Origin: Artemisia argyi
Lineage: Eukaryota; Streptophyta; Magnoliopsida; Asterales; Asteraceae
DNA length: 64,000 bases
Direction: 5' to 3'
NCBI GenBank assembly: GCA_030686995.1
Contig: CM060708.1
Span: 185,686,749 to 185,750,748, forward strand
The position numbers and the translations under genes are program-made. This document shows, piece by piece, positions 34,390-46,903 of the stretch (within the stretch, counting starts at the first letter, position 1; every line of letters starts with the position of its first letter). The notes beneath the pieces were generated by a model. It was not told the origin of the DNA. It searched no databases and saw only the letters and a program-made list of their open reading frames with translations.

Positions 34390-34430
34390 TGAATATTGAG
34401 GACAATATTCAGTTCTAAGTGTGGGGGGAG
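34390..34430 (+). other. Conserved AGGA-loop hairpin plus purine tract (element N)
   Basis: TGAATATTG, loop AGGA, CAATATTCA (9-bp stem), then AAGTGTGGGGGGAG. The stem differs from B and C by paired changes that keep base pairing. Confidence 0.7.
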
Positions 34431-34558
34431 ATTCTTTATTCTAACGAATTTAAACACATGTTTCATCAAGAACCCCAATTTTAGCCAAAATTTTAAAATT
34501 TTTTCTCACTTAGAACGCAATAAATGGTTATCAGTCCGCCATGTCTAACCCACATAAG

Positions 34559-34925
34559 GATTGGCTAATCCAGGAGCGAACGGTTCTTGGTAAAGATATT
34601 TCAAATCCGTTGATGGCTTGCAATTTGCCCAAAATTGTATGGTTCCTCAACTCCCCATATCCCATAAAGCGAATGAGTTGGCTAGCCCGCAAGATTATGG
34701 CTTGTGGTAAAGGCAGTGGATAAACCATAATTGGTAATCAGCTCACCAAGATGTTGACTATTCCATCAAGAGTTGGCTAGTCCAGAAGCAAACGGCTTTT
34801 GGTAAAGACAAATCAAATCTGTGACAGCTGGTGGTTTGCTCAAAATCACACGGTTATCAGATGTGCCACAGTTCTTACATCTGGCTACTCCAGAAGTGAT
34901 GGCTTTTGGTAAAGAGTTTTAAATC
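34559..34925 (+). repeat. Four degenerate ~100-bp repeats before the N polypurine tract
   Basis: Copies of (A/T)TGGCTAnTCCAGnAGC...GGTTnTTGGTAAAG begin near 34561, 34678, 34774 and 34881, spaced 117, 96 and 107 bases. Short + and - frames here are coincidental. Confidence 0.65.
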
Positions 34926-34965
34926 CATTAAGTTTTTCTCAAAAGATTGCTAGGGACTAGCAATG

Positions 34966-34981
34966 TTTTAGTGTGGGGGAT
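34966..34981 (+). other. Polypurine tract of element N
   Basis: GTTTTAGTGTGGGGGAT directly before the TGATGAG start of the right LTR. Confidence 0.85.
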
Positions 34982-37900
34982 TGATGAGTGTCTAAATACT
35001 CATCATTTTATACCAATCTGAACTGCCAAAACATCCAAAAATACTCAAATATGCATCAAAATACTTAAAATATCTTAGAAGTGTGTTTTATATGTTTCAA
35101 ATGCAAAATAATCAAAAACAGATAAAAAAACGTACAAAGTTTGCATAATTGGCAATTTCAGTCCCTCAAGTTTCAAAAGTTGTCAAAACTAGTCCCTGGT
35201 TATTCTAAATACTTGAAAATGTCACCAAAGGTCCTTTTAAATCACAAAGTTACATATTTAGTCCTTTGGTGCAAAGTTTCACTAAATTACAAGTTTAGTC
35301 CCTATACTTTGGAAATTGATATAAATGGTCCCTAGGATGTAAAAACTTTGAGAAAATCAATTTTGGTCCTTGTGCTAATAATTTTTTGCAGGAATGGTCC
35401 TTGGGTGAAAAGTTTGGAGAAATTACATAATTGGTCCCTCAAGTTTGGCAGTTTGTCAATTTTGGTCCCTGGGTGTAGAACCCAAGAATCACCTTCTGGA
35501 GGACGAGGTTGATCAAAATAAGCCATGTTTCTAGAGAGAGAAAGTAGAGAGAAGGTGAGATGAAACAAAGATATTTTTCTTATTATAAATTATGTTGCAC
35601 ACCCACACCTCTCAAGTGAAGCCTTGAGAGGTATTTATAGGCCTTACAAAAGACAACTTTTACAATATTACATTAGTAGTCCCTGCACTTTATGCATTCT
35701 AGTTGTCTACTCCAATTCACGTAAATATCGCTCAGCTTCATTTCTAACAATCTCCCTCCAGCTGGAGATATACGTGAATTGGTTACAGTGATTCCTAACA
35801 AGTAAAATAAAACAATCAAAGTAACCGCAGCAATGCTGAGGAAGACTTCATAGCTCTTTTCTTCATAAATATCCCCAGCAATCTTTGTTTACTTGTAGAC
35901 GAATCACTTGCTAATCTAATTGGGTTATTACTCCCTCCCAATTAGTAAACCATTTTCTTTTACATGCTCCCTCCCAAATGGACAACCCGTTTGATATAAC
36001 CTTGATGCTTGTTGAAGAAGTATCTTTGAATTCTGCCCATATAATCTTCAGTCTCATGCACAGCGGAAAATGAATCTTAGACTGATACTATGTAACTTCT
36101 TCACAGGTTTGTTTGGGGAGCATCATATCGTCATCTTCAACTCACTTAGAATGCTTTCAGTTCTTCAATAAAAGCCCCGATGTACACATTTCTCCCTCCT
36201 GGATGATGACGATCTCTCGGAATCATAATAAATATGTGTACATAAACATATCAACTGGAAGCAACATACAAATCAATACCCCATGAGTGAAATGGCAATA
36301 ACTATTCTCTCTACAGTTCATCTCAGATCAACCTCTTTTCACTTCCATTGGCTAATAGTAAGTGACCATGTGTGGAGACAACCCAATATGACAAACTTGA
36401 GTGTGAAGTAAAATTCCCAGACTTGTGACTTATGCTTGTACTATCCTGATTAAGAACCTATATAAGCACAACAACGTAACTCCTTACAATATAGGTAGTG
36501 GCATATACCCAACCATCCATCCTTTATTGTATATCTGTCTCTTGAACAAACCACAACCTTGTGTGACACTGAGCACTACAACATAACTCCTTAAAGTGAT
36601 AGCTATTGTGAGCATTAAGAACCAACTTATGCGTTTATAGATCTCACACATAGCTAGATGTCCAAGTCTTAATCTCTATCCCATGAATGCTCAAACAAGG
36701 ATCTCCAAAAGTCTTTCATCCAACCAACCCCTAGACCTTGAGATTCTAAGTACACGCACCCGTTTCAAGAGATTAAGTCATATATGACCCTTGTATTATT
36801 TATACTTGGCAAGTTAGGCCCTTTTGACAACTTTAGAATAATATCACAACCTACCCTCAACTTTTCTCAAATTATAAAATTAGTCCTTGTGGTATTATAA
36901 ACCTAAAACCAAACGGATCCCTTATTATTATTATTATTAAACCACCAAATCCAATCCAAATAATAATCCAGCCCACCCACCCACTATCCTAACCCAATCC
37001 CCAAGGCCCAAAGTTACAAAAGCCTACCCAATCCCACTTAAATATAAACCGGGGTCAAATACCGGTCAAACCCACTCCCCCTTTCCCTTTCTTCCCTCCA
37101 ATACCACCCCTCACCACTGTAACACCAATACCACCTCCACCTCACCTGTTTTCACCTCCACTTGACCCCTCCAGCTCACAACCTTATCACTCCACCTCAC
37201 ACACCATTCCAAGCCCCTGAATTCCCTCACACGCAACCTCAGTTGCCCAAGTAAACGTGTTGGACTTTTTGGCATGAAAAAACCATTTTGAATGGTGAGG
37301 ATTAATTTGACCAAACCAATGGCTGAGATGAAGTGGGATTGATTCAGAAAGCTGCAAGGAACTCTATTTATCAAGAAAGAAGCAGAAGTGAAGATTTATT
37401 AGTGTAGAATTAGGAGTAGTTTAATTAAATAAATCGTTCTAGTGTAAACTTTAATTCCAGTTAAATTTTAAGCTTTCAAGTGTTAGACTTGTCAATTTCA
37501 GTGTATTCTCAAGTGTTATCAATAATCAATTTCAAGTTTCAGTAGGATAATTCAGTTTATGCATTTTCAATTTCAAAAATTCCATGTTTGATGAATGTTG
37601 TTTGTAGTTGATTATAAGGATTTAACTAGCTCATATAAGCTCTGACAAAGCTTTTAAAAGCTTTTAGAAACCTTATAATCTAGTCTAGTTTATAAACTCA
37701 AAAATTCAAGAAAAATCAAAGAAAATAGAAAATCTGTGGCAATGAAGATTGAGCAATGGAACATGGTGAATAATGGATTGTTCTGGTCTTAGTAACCTTG
37801 TGGGAGGTTGTTAGGGTAGGTATTGGTCCCTGGTTCACTCTCTCTCAGGCTTGAATCAACTGTAAGCTTTTTACTATTTTTGGCATTTCATTGTTCTTGT

Positions 37901-40328
37901 ATCTTATTTGTTTTGATCTTTATGTTTTTCTGGTTAGTTGTTGTTGTTAAGTATAATCATAGTTTAATATTGCTTGCTTGTTCACTAGATTAGGTGTTGT
38001 TTAAATTTGAATCTCACAGTGTAAACTCACAAATCTGACAAACTTGTGTTTCATGCTTGTGGTGTGGAGAATTTATGCTCTTTTCATCTCATATAATCAT
38101 AATATAGCGTTTGGAATCAGTGTTGTGGTTTAATTTCACCATTTGCTTTGAAAATCATAAATTGATCACTTTTAAGGTGTGTTTGGATCAAGCTGTTTAT
38201 CTGTGATAACCTGAGTTTGAGTTGTTGTTTTTTCTTACTAAATGTAATACTAGGTCTTACTTGGTCAGACAAACCATATAAACTTGTGTGTGTTCATTAG
38301 AAAGTCAAAATCCAATTCAAAAATCCCTTAACAGTTAACTGTTAAGGATTTTAGTCCCACAAATCTCTAATTCAATGCATAGGTAGATAATTTAGTATAA
38401 TTTAGGTCTCTTATATCTTATTATAACTTAATTAATCAGTAAGATAGCTTAGAATCACAATAAAGTCAAACCAAGTAGTTTAGGTTAAAAGTCAAATTTG
38501 CATATCTCTGATCTTCCCAAAAGTTCAAAGATTTTTGTAGAATTTAGTGGTTGATTTCTTGACCTGAAACTTGTTCCTAATCTTAGTCTACCAGCTCAAA
38601 TTTAAGTTCCAATCTTTGTTATATTTTTAAGATTTTTGTTGTGGGTCCCACAGAACTCCAAAGTAGGTTGCAGGGAAGATACTTCCCCTGCATCAGCAGA
38701 CTACAGCCCATCACCACCACTTTGGTGGTGATTTCTGACCACCTCAGTGAGCCCTACTACCACCACTTAGCTCTTTTGAACCCCCCCTCCTACCAGGCTT
38801 TAAAGTTTGACCCTTTGTTTGACCTAGAACCCTGTGGACCCCACCTGAATCAACCCTTTGAATCTGTCCCATTTTCAGTTGATTAACAAATTGCCAAGTG
38901 CTTATTAAGTGCTTATTAGCTTATTCCAAGGGCTTATCTGGCCAAATCTTACTCAAACTTGTTTAAACAACTTATTGGAACTAGATTTTACCATAGTGGG
39001 TCCCACACAAGCTCATTCGAGCTTATTTGTTTAGTTGGTCAACAAAAGTCAACTGTGAAGCTATTAAGCTTCCACAGTGCTTATTATTAAGCTATAAAAT
39101 AATTTTTTTTACAAAAGTTAGTTATTTTTAGATATAAAATAGATTTGTAAAAGAAAAATCAAGAAAAACCAATATAATAATAAGTGATAGTTTCTATTTA
39201 ATATAATTTAAATTTTAATTTTCATTTTTATATTTTTATTAAGTAATTTGTAATTTTATATTTTTATTAATTTCCTTTTATATTAAAGTATTTTTAGTAA
39301 TTTTATTATATTTTTATATTATTATTAGGTATTTATTAGATTTAAAAATAGTTTTATTAATAATTAATCAATAATTAAGTATTAAATAGCATAATTAGTT
39401 TTTATAAAGCAACACCTAGATTTTATATTTTTCCTAGCTTTTATAAGTTATAAAATAATTTTAGAAATTTTCTTGTAATTTTTACTGTTCATTTACTAGT
39501 TTTATTAATTTAAATAGTTTAATTGGTAATTAATTAATAAATAGAATAATAATTAGTAAACTAGTTTAAAAATACATAAAATTAAGTTTTTATAATTTTT
39601 AAGGATTCCTGTGATGGTTAATTAGATTTATAAAAATCTTCTTAATTATCTAAGTCTTTTTAGTATTTATAATAATTTAAATCATATAAATAGTTAATTA
39701 ATAATTAAATAGTTAATAAATAATAATAAACAGATAAATAGTCTTAAAAATATAATTTTATTTTTAAAATAAGTTTTATAATATTTTAGACTTTTACAAA
39801 GTTTAATTTTATTTTTCTAAGCTTATTTCACATTTTCTTAATTATTAGTGTATTATTACATAATTATAAATAGTTATTAAATAATAATAATTAATTAAAT
39901 AATTAATAATTATAAAATAAATATTTTAAGTTTATTTAATTTGCATTTAAGCCCTAAGGTATGCAAATTACTACTTTAGTTAAAATCGTTTTTGTTTTGT
40001 CCGATTACGTAGAATTAAATTAAACGTACGCGTTTTAGTTATTAAACGTTTTTAGATATCTAGGTTTCACGTAACTGTTCATATAGCTTATTTAAGCTAT
40101 TTTGTTTTATAAAACCTTAGATTAATCACACACACACACTTTATTCATATCCCTGTTCATAATCATCGATCACAGATTCGTTTTTATACCATCACAACCT
40201 CGTTGGGACATTATGACCCGGGGAAACACTGTATTCCACGGAAGCATTGGCCTAAGCTGTTTGACTATTATAGTTGACCATTCACAAGTGGTTGATCAAT
40301 AATTATCTATCCGTTTCACGACCAATCA
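34982..40328 (+). repeat. 3' LTR of element N, carrying a Copia-3 remnant
   Basis: Matches the left LTR throughout, except for an insertion at 35474-~36778 that replaces about 20 bases and a few small indels. Divergence from the left copy is roughly 1-3% by eye. The frame at 38641-38886 is LTR sequence. Confidence 0.92.
35474..36778 (-). mobile_element. Copia-3 remnant: 3' LTR and truncated 3' non-coding region
   Basis: The LTR is 35474-35749 (276 bp; TGTAGAACCC to TTCTAACA on the + strand). On the minus strand it is preceded by CTGGAGGGAGAT, a polypurine tract. The rest (35761-36778) is non-coding, with three further GGAGGGAG-type tracts (35931, 35966, 36191), and then breaks off into N LTR sequence. 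Gag, pol and the 5' LTR are gone. Confidence 0.8.
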
Positions 40329-40333
40329 CTTAC

Positions 40334-41093
40334 TGAGTCGAGCTCTTTTGAGATTCAGTCACAAACTTTAAACATCTTTGATCACATTTTAATCATGTCT
40401 TCTCCCCCTCAAAAATAGCATAGCGTGATATTTTTTATATCAACTGATTAATAAAATGCTTTTTGGAGAGAAAGACATATTTGATTTTGCATGAAATCTG
40501 AACATTTTAGTTTTTTATGCTCCCCCTTAATGATAGCTCATCTAAAATCAATTTAAGGGTTTCGAGGGAGTTTTCTTGAGCACTCATTGTGAGACATTTT
40601 GAGAAATCTTTTGAACAATCTTGAAAAAGTGCTCAAGAATTTTGTTTGAAAACGAGTTTTATGCTTGAAATCTTTTTCGTTTGTTTAGACTCGAACATTT
40701 TGAAAAAGAGTTCGTCATTGAACGTACGAGTCCTTGATTTGAAAATAATCAGAAGTCATCGTTTAAGTACGGGTTTCGTACTGAAGTATACGAAAGCCAT
40801 AGTGAAGAAAATTTTGAGAAACGACATGTTTTAGAAAAACATTAAAAAGAACTCCCGCTTAAGCATCTGTACATGTCCGTATCATTGTTGAATGACATTT
40901 CTAGAAACGTACAGAATATTGATTTATACGAGAGACATGTCGTGAGAAGAATATTTTTTGGATTTTTTGATTTTATATTGTTTTTGTATTTTTTGAAAAT
41001 TTTATATTTTTGTATTTTGTTTTTGTTGGTTTTGCAAATTTTGTATTTTGTTTTTTCAAAAAAATTTATAGCGAAGCGATTTTGAAAACTTTT
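40334..41093 (-). other. Copia-2 3' non-coding region (part 2, next to pol)
   Basis: Non-coding between the N insertion and the RNase H stop. It has two purine tracts on the minus strand (40401, 40521). Frames at 40646-40834 and 40873-41085 are T-rich noise. Confidence 0.65.
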
Positions 41094-43151
41094 TCAAGAA
41101 GATTTGAGAAGACGTTCTAGCTCCTCAGGAGTTAGGCTTCGCATGCCAATTCGTCGAACTAAATAGTCAAACCGTTCTTTTGGAAGGGCTTTAGTAAATA
41201 GATCGGAGAGTTGATAATCAGTCTTAACGAAAAATAATTCAACAGTACCCTCTTCCACGTGTTCTTTGATGAAATGGTAGCGGACTTTGATATGCTTCGT
41301 CTTAGAGTGATGTACGGGATTGCACGAGATGGCTATGGCACTTTTTGAGTCACAATACATAGGTATTCTGTCAAAAGTAAAGCCATAATCTGTGAGATGT
41401 GTCCTCATCCAAAGAACTTGGGCACAACACGCAGATAGAGATACATACTCGGCTTCGGCGGTTGAAAGCGCAGTACAATCATGTTTCTTTGACGACCAGC
41501 TTACTAGCTTTTCACCCAAAAATTGTGCTCCTCCTGATGTACTCTTTGTTGTAACTTGATCACCAGCATGGTCTGCATCTGAAAATGCTGTTAGATTAAA
41601 CCCCTAATCCTTCGGATACCAAAGTCCCATGTTAATGGTGCTTCGTAGGTACCGAAAGATCCGTTTAACCTCTTTGAGGTGAAGTTCGGTAGGCTTTGCC
41701 TGAAACCGTGCTAATAAACATACCGTAAATTGAATATCGGGTCGGCTAGCAGTTAGGTACATGAGAGAACCGATCATGCTCTGATATTTCTTCGGATCGA
41801 TAGGTTTCCCAAACAAATCAGCACCTATTTTTGGTGAAGTGACCATTGGTGTACCAACAGAATCACAATTTTCCATTCCATGTTTTTTCAAAATCTCTGT
41901 CGTATATTTAGCTTGATTGATAAAAATGCCACGAGGGGATTGATCTATTTGTAAACCAAGAAAGAATTTTAGTTCCCCCATCATGGACATTTCAAATTTA
42001 CTTTTCATGAGATTTTCAAAATGTTTTGAATGGTTAGGATTGGTTGATCCAAAAATAATGTCGTCCACGTAAATTTGAACGATCAAAATGTCATCTTTGA
42101 ATTTTTTTATAAACAATGTGTCATCAACCGTTTCTTTTGTGAAATTGTTTTTAAGCAAGAAAGATGATAGTTCATCATACCACGCTCTTGGAGCTTGTTT
42201 TAAACCATAAATTGCTTTCTTAAGCTTGTAGACGTAGTCTGGATGATCTTTGTCGATGAATCCCTCTGGCTGACTCACATACACTTCTTCTTTTAGAGTT
42301 CCATTCAAGAAAGCAGTCTTAATGTCTATCTGATAGACTGTGATGTTTTTGTGAGCTGCATAGGCTAAGATAATCCGGACTGCTTCAAGTCTAGCTACAG
42401 GCGCGAATAATTCTTTGAAATCTATCCCTTCTTCTTGTGGATAACCTTTAGCCACGAGATGACCTTTGTTGTGAGTTATAGTCATTTCCTCATCCAGTTT
42501 GTTCTTCCACAACCACTTGAGATCAAGAACACGTTTATCAAGTGGTCGTTCATCAAGTTCCCAACTATCATGTAACAGGTATTGAAGAAATTCCTCCTGC
42601 ATCGCTTCAATCCAAGGGTTTTCTGCCATTGCTTCCCAAATGTTCTTTGGTTCTTTGAGGCTGATTGAGCAAATGTAAATGCACAATTCGAGATCGGTGG
42701 CAAGTTGTCTCCTTGTCTGAACTGGTTTTGAAGGTTCACCAATAACATGTTCTATTGGATGGTCTTTTGTCCATTGTAACGTAGAAGGATACCTTGGGTG
42801 TAACGAATGTGTGTTAGATGGTTCTTGTAACCTTGAAGAAGATTCAGCAGAGTCTGTTGCAAACGGGTTTTCAAATATTTCTTCTTCTTCTAACGTAACA
42901 TCGTTTGAATTATTTGTTGGTTCTTCTTGAAAGTTAGCGTTTTGGTTTTGCTCATCAACTCTTGGTAGAACAGTTTCAAGTACTGGAGTTGCTTGAGTAC
43001 ATATAGATGATGTTGATGTAGTTGGTGCTTCATCTTTGATTGTTGTAGATGCATCTTGTGATGGTGGTGGTGGTTGATGGTTTTGAACGGGTGCAGCGGA
43101 ATGTTGTTGAGATGCATTTGTCGAAGGTCCACCATAATATTCATCAAACAT
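41094..43151 (-). pseudogene. Copia-2 pol: reverse transcriptase (RVT_2) and RNase H
   Basis: The RT half (41604-43151) has [64 protein letters not shown] and the catalytic YVDD at 42060-42071, all typical of Copia RT. RNase H (41094-41600) has STAEAEYVSLSACCAQVLWMR, YCDSKSAIAI and KHIKVRYHFIKEHVE. Breaks: an in-frame stop near 41602-41604 separates RT from RNase H, and a one-base loss near 43143 puts RT out of frame with integrase. The 5' segment between integrase and RT is a Gln/Asn/Thr-rich linker. RT itself is open for 515 codons. Confidence 0.92.
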
Positions 43152-43216
43152 AGAAATTTTCCAGTTCTTGTTCTGAAGGTTTATCTGTGTTAGTTGACTG
43201 AGCTCCTTGAGGTACG

Positions 43217-44559
43217 AGTCATGAACTGATGTGTCCAGAAGTCTGCATGTTTGGTGCGGGTCCTAATCCGTTTTGATTAGAAGCCATCGGATTAAGCGCG
43301 GGTTCTAGAGCGTATCTCTCAGAAGCCATTTGTGAAATCTCGTCAAACTTCACATTCATCGTCTCCATTATCTTTTTCATTCTTTTGTTATACACCAGGA
43401 ATGCCCTCGAGTTTTCGGAATATCCAATGAAGATTCCAATATCACCCTTAGCTTTTAACTTCCCTAGATCTTCTCTGTCATTCGTCGGATAGCACAAAGC
43501 GCCAAACACATGAAGGTAAGAGATGTCAGGTTTACGGTTGTTCACTAGCTCATATGGGGTTTTATTGAATCTCGGATGGACTAGGGATCGGTTTTGAGTA
43601 AAACATGCAGTGGCTACAGCATCAGCCCATAAGAATAGTGGTGCACTAGAAAAAATCAGCATTGTGCGAGCAGCTTCCACAAGAGTTCGGTTTCTTTTTT
43701 CAACTACCCCATTCTGCTGTGGAGTTCTAACAATTGATGTTTGGTGTGTGATTCCAACATCTTCAAGGTAAGTTCTTAACTCCTGGTTTGTAAATTCTGT
43801 GCCATTGTCTGTTCTTATAATCCTTACTGGAGCTTGAAGTAGAACTTGAATACGCTTCAGAAAGGTGATGATGATACCTGGTGCTTCGTCTTTTGATCTA
43901 AAAAACTTTACCCAAGTATATCTTGAATAATCATCAACAATAACGAGAATATACTTCTTCCCATTAATGCTTTCAACTCTCATTGGGCCACATAAGTCCA
44001 TGTGCAACATATGTAACCGTGCTTCCGAACTAGGTACGGTTTTGGGTTTATATGATGCTCTTTTAATTTTTCCTTGTTCGCATGATGGACATAGGTGTTC
44101 CTTGGTGTATTAGAATTTAGGAAGTCCGGTGACGATGTTGTCTTTGGCTAACTTGTTGATGGTGTCGAAATTATGATGGGATAAACGTCTATGCCACAGC
44201 CAGGACTTAGTTTTGGTTGCCCTTGTCATAAGACAAATTGGTGATATAGAAGCCATTTGGTTGATGTTGATAGCATATAAATTTGTACCACGATTACCAG
44301 TTAAGAGATCATCACCAACCAAATTTCTTATAAAAACCGTGTTTCTTCTAAATGCCACTTCTAAATCTGCATCACAAAACTGCCCGACTAAAAACAAGTT
44401 GTGTCCCAACCCTTCGACATAGTAAACTCGAGTGATTAAAAAATTCCCAAATTGTAGATCTCCATAACCCTGAATAGCTGCTACATGATCATTTCCAAAG
44501 CGTACAGTTCCCATAAATTTCCAGATGAAATTGATCATCAGCTTTAAATTCCCGGTCAT
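43217..44559 (-). pseudogene. Copia-2 pol: GAG-pre-integrase and integrase
   Basis: The pre-integrase zinc-binding block (LWHRRLSHHNFDTINKLA) is followed by an in-frame stop near 44107-44109, then CPSCEQGKIKRASY and the rve core. D is in HMDLCGPM, D in RTDNGTEFTN and E in GVVEKRNRTLVEAARTML, so all three catalytic positions are present. The core is followed by the Copia insert VFGALCYPTNDREDLGKL and FIGYSENSRAFLVYN. A second stop lies at 43217-43219 before the RT linker. The core alone is open for 263 codons. Confidence 0.9.
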
Positions 44560-46903
44560 GTGCTTGGAGCAACACGAGTCGACGATCCAAAGACATATTT
44601 CGATAACCTGCCAAGAACAGAAGAGTTTGTATTTGGAAACCGTTTTGAATTTGGTTCCATTGGGTTAGGAGTAAAAGCAGAATCACACTCATAGACAGTT
44701 GCTACTTGTTTAGCTTGAGTTATTTCTAATTTGCCGTCCTGAAGAGTGAACTCTCTACCCGTCAGAATCCACATACAAAACTTAAGATAGTTCCTAGGCA
44801 TTCGACTAATAGTGGTAGTCCTAAAAGCAGAATCACACTCATAGACAGTTGCTACTTGTTTAGCACTAGGTCTTTTTGGAACATTCTTCTGTTCAGGCGT
44901 AACATACACATTCTTAGAAACACATTCATCATGAACATCATTAATTAAACATTTCTTGCATATTAAACAAACAGAGTCATTAGATGCATTAGAAACAGTA
45001 CGCTCGACATTACATTCAGATGAATCATGTTTCTTATTATAAAGCGATAAATTCCTAGGGTGTTCTTCTACTTCTTCAACTTTATTCTTGCTACTACTCT
45101 TAGAAACAGGCGAGACTCTATTGTTCCTTGTATTGCTTCTAGGTTGTAGTCTGCTGCTCCTAGAGGTGCTTTCTAATCATGTAGAAGGTAAGGCATACAC
45201 ATTAGGATTTATATTGTTGTCCTTTTTAGCATCCCTAGATTCTTTAGAATTATCCTTAATGCACTTGTCATTTGTCTTAGATGTTGAGGCAGACAGACTA
45301 GTGGGACTAATCCTAAAAAGGCTAGGTGCTAACACTTTAGGTGTTTCGACAACCGCTTTTCTTTTATCAACAATCTTTTCATATTCACTTTTCTTGGGCA
45401 AGGGTGTTGGAGTGACTGGTTTTGTCAAATCCTTTTTCTCATCGACTTTTGGAGCAAACCGTGAAATTGACATTTTAGGTTTTTGAACCGTGTTTGAAAC
45501 ATTTGGTTTCTCCGAAGTCAATGGTTTTGCAAACTTAGTTTCCTCACCCTTTCCTTTTTGACTTTCAAGCTGAGCCCTCAAAAGATCATTTTGCTCTTTC
45601 ATTTTCTTTAAGTCACGCTCATACGACAATTTGTCATACTTCCATTCTTCCTTTTTTCGATCAAGTTGTTTAAAATATGACACATTTTCTTTTTCAAGCT
45701 TTATAAGAGCATTTTCATATTTTGAAACAATTTCGGAGGTCTCAGCTCTCAGTCTTTCATCGTCTTGAACAGAATATGTTTGTAAAATGATGGACATAAT
45801 ATCAGTAGTCATAACAGCTTCGAAGAGAGAATCATTTAGGTTTTCCAAAACATTGATTTGCTCAAAAGATTCATTAGCCTTCTTTATCAGGGATTTGTGA
45901 TCCGTGACGAAGTCAGCTGTTTCTTTCAAAAATGCTTGTTCAAAGTGAATTACACGAGCATGAATGTTATTAATTTGAGGAGCAAATTCACTTTCAAGAA
46001 TCTTTTTAAGCTGTAAATGAACCGTGGAATTCCAGTTAATCTCATTAAGTCTCGTTTTAGATTCTAAAGTCATTTTAAGTTGCCCAACTCTTGTTTTAAG
46101 ATCATCAAGATATCCTCTGGCAGCACTTGTGTTAAAAGTGTTGTTTGAAGACATCTGTTCCATGTTTGAAAGCGATTTTGAAGCAACTACTTTCTTAGAA
46201 AACATTTTCGAGAATGGTCGTTTTATGGAAAACACAGATGGTTCTTTTTGTGGAACAAAAGTAATACCCGAAAGTTTGTTCAATTTGTTGTAATCAATGG
46301 GTTTCAAATCCTTTTGTTTCATTTTAATAATGCTCTCTTCGACATGTTCTATCGTTTACACAGAATCCCGAACGACAGGAGGATCATGTTTGGTGTAAAA
46401 AACACTACCATTATACAAAATATTCTTTTCTTCCTGAGCTTTCTTGAGATTACAAGGATTGTTGTTACCAAGAGCCATTTTGTGTTTCGTATGGTAAATC
46501 GGATTAGTTTGGTTTGAAATCATTTTCATTGTTTGACTTGACTGACCCGACTTAACCACTAATTCTTCTAGATGTGCAATCTTGTGTTCTGACTCTACGA
46601 TTTCTTCCAAAAGTTTATCCTCTTTCTTTGCAAAGTCCTTTTTCAACTCATCCCTTTCTTTTTCAAGATTGGTATAAGCTGTTTTTTGTTTTGAAAGTTG
46701 GTTTGTTAATTCAGAAATTTCTTGTTTTAAAGAGTTAATGGTTTTTGTTGAACTTATTTAGAGATTAGAAAACTTGTTTTTCAATTCCCTGTCTTTAACA
46801 AGTAACTTCTTATAACCAATTTCAAATTCTGACTCGCGTTCTTTGTGAATTTGAAAACTTTTTGCATTTTCCTTGTATCTCTCAAGCTCAGTGGTCAATT
46901 TCT
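44560..46903 (-). pseudogene. Copia-2: coiled-coil Gag spacer and protease
   Basis: From the Gag knuckle the same polyprotein runs through about 600 residues of heptad-like, Lys/Glu-rich helical sequence (ELTNQLSKQKTAYTNLEKER, SLFEAVMTTDIMSI, RLRAETSEIVSKYENALIK), a coiled-coil spacer known from some plant Copia families. It leads to the protease motif, here WIVDSCCSKHMTG (44560-44590). The usual active site is DSG; the Gly codon reads TGT (44572-44574). Stops fall near 46902, 46760, 46356 and 45177, and the frame shifts between 44560 and 44910. A 43-bp duplication occurs in frame (44672-44714, 44822-44864). Confidence 0.8.

Larger units (their letters stand above)
27967..40328 (+). mobile_element. 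Element N, non-autonomous Athila-like LTR element with giant LTRs
   Basis: Its LTRs are 4056 bp (27967-32022) and 5347 bp (34982-40328, including a Copia-3 insert). The target-site duplication is CTTAC (27962-27966, 40329-40333). The tRNA-Asp primer-binding site and polypurine tract are in place. The internal region is only 2959 bp and carries one protein plus conserved Athila 3' signals. It has no protease, RT or integrase, so it would need enzymes from a partner. It sits inside Copia-2's 3' non-coding region. Confidence 0.92.

Noticed and set aside
38641..38886. 81-codon frame
   Set aside because: Lies in the N right LTR; the left copy (30350 on) has no meaningful equivalent gene.
45088..45486. 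132-codon + strand frame rich in Leu
   Set aside because: Antisense shadow of the Lys/Glu-rich coiled-coil spacer of Copia-2.
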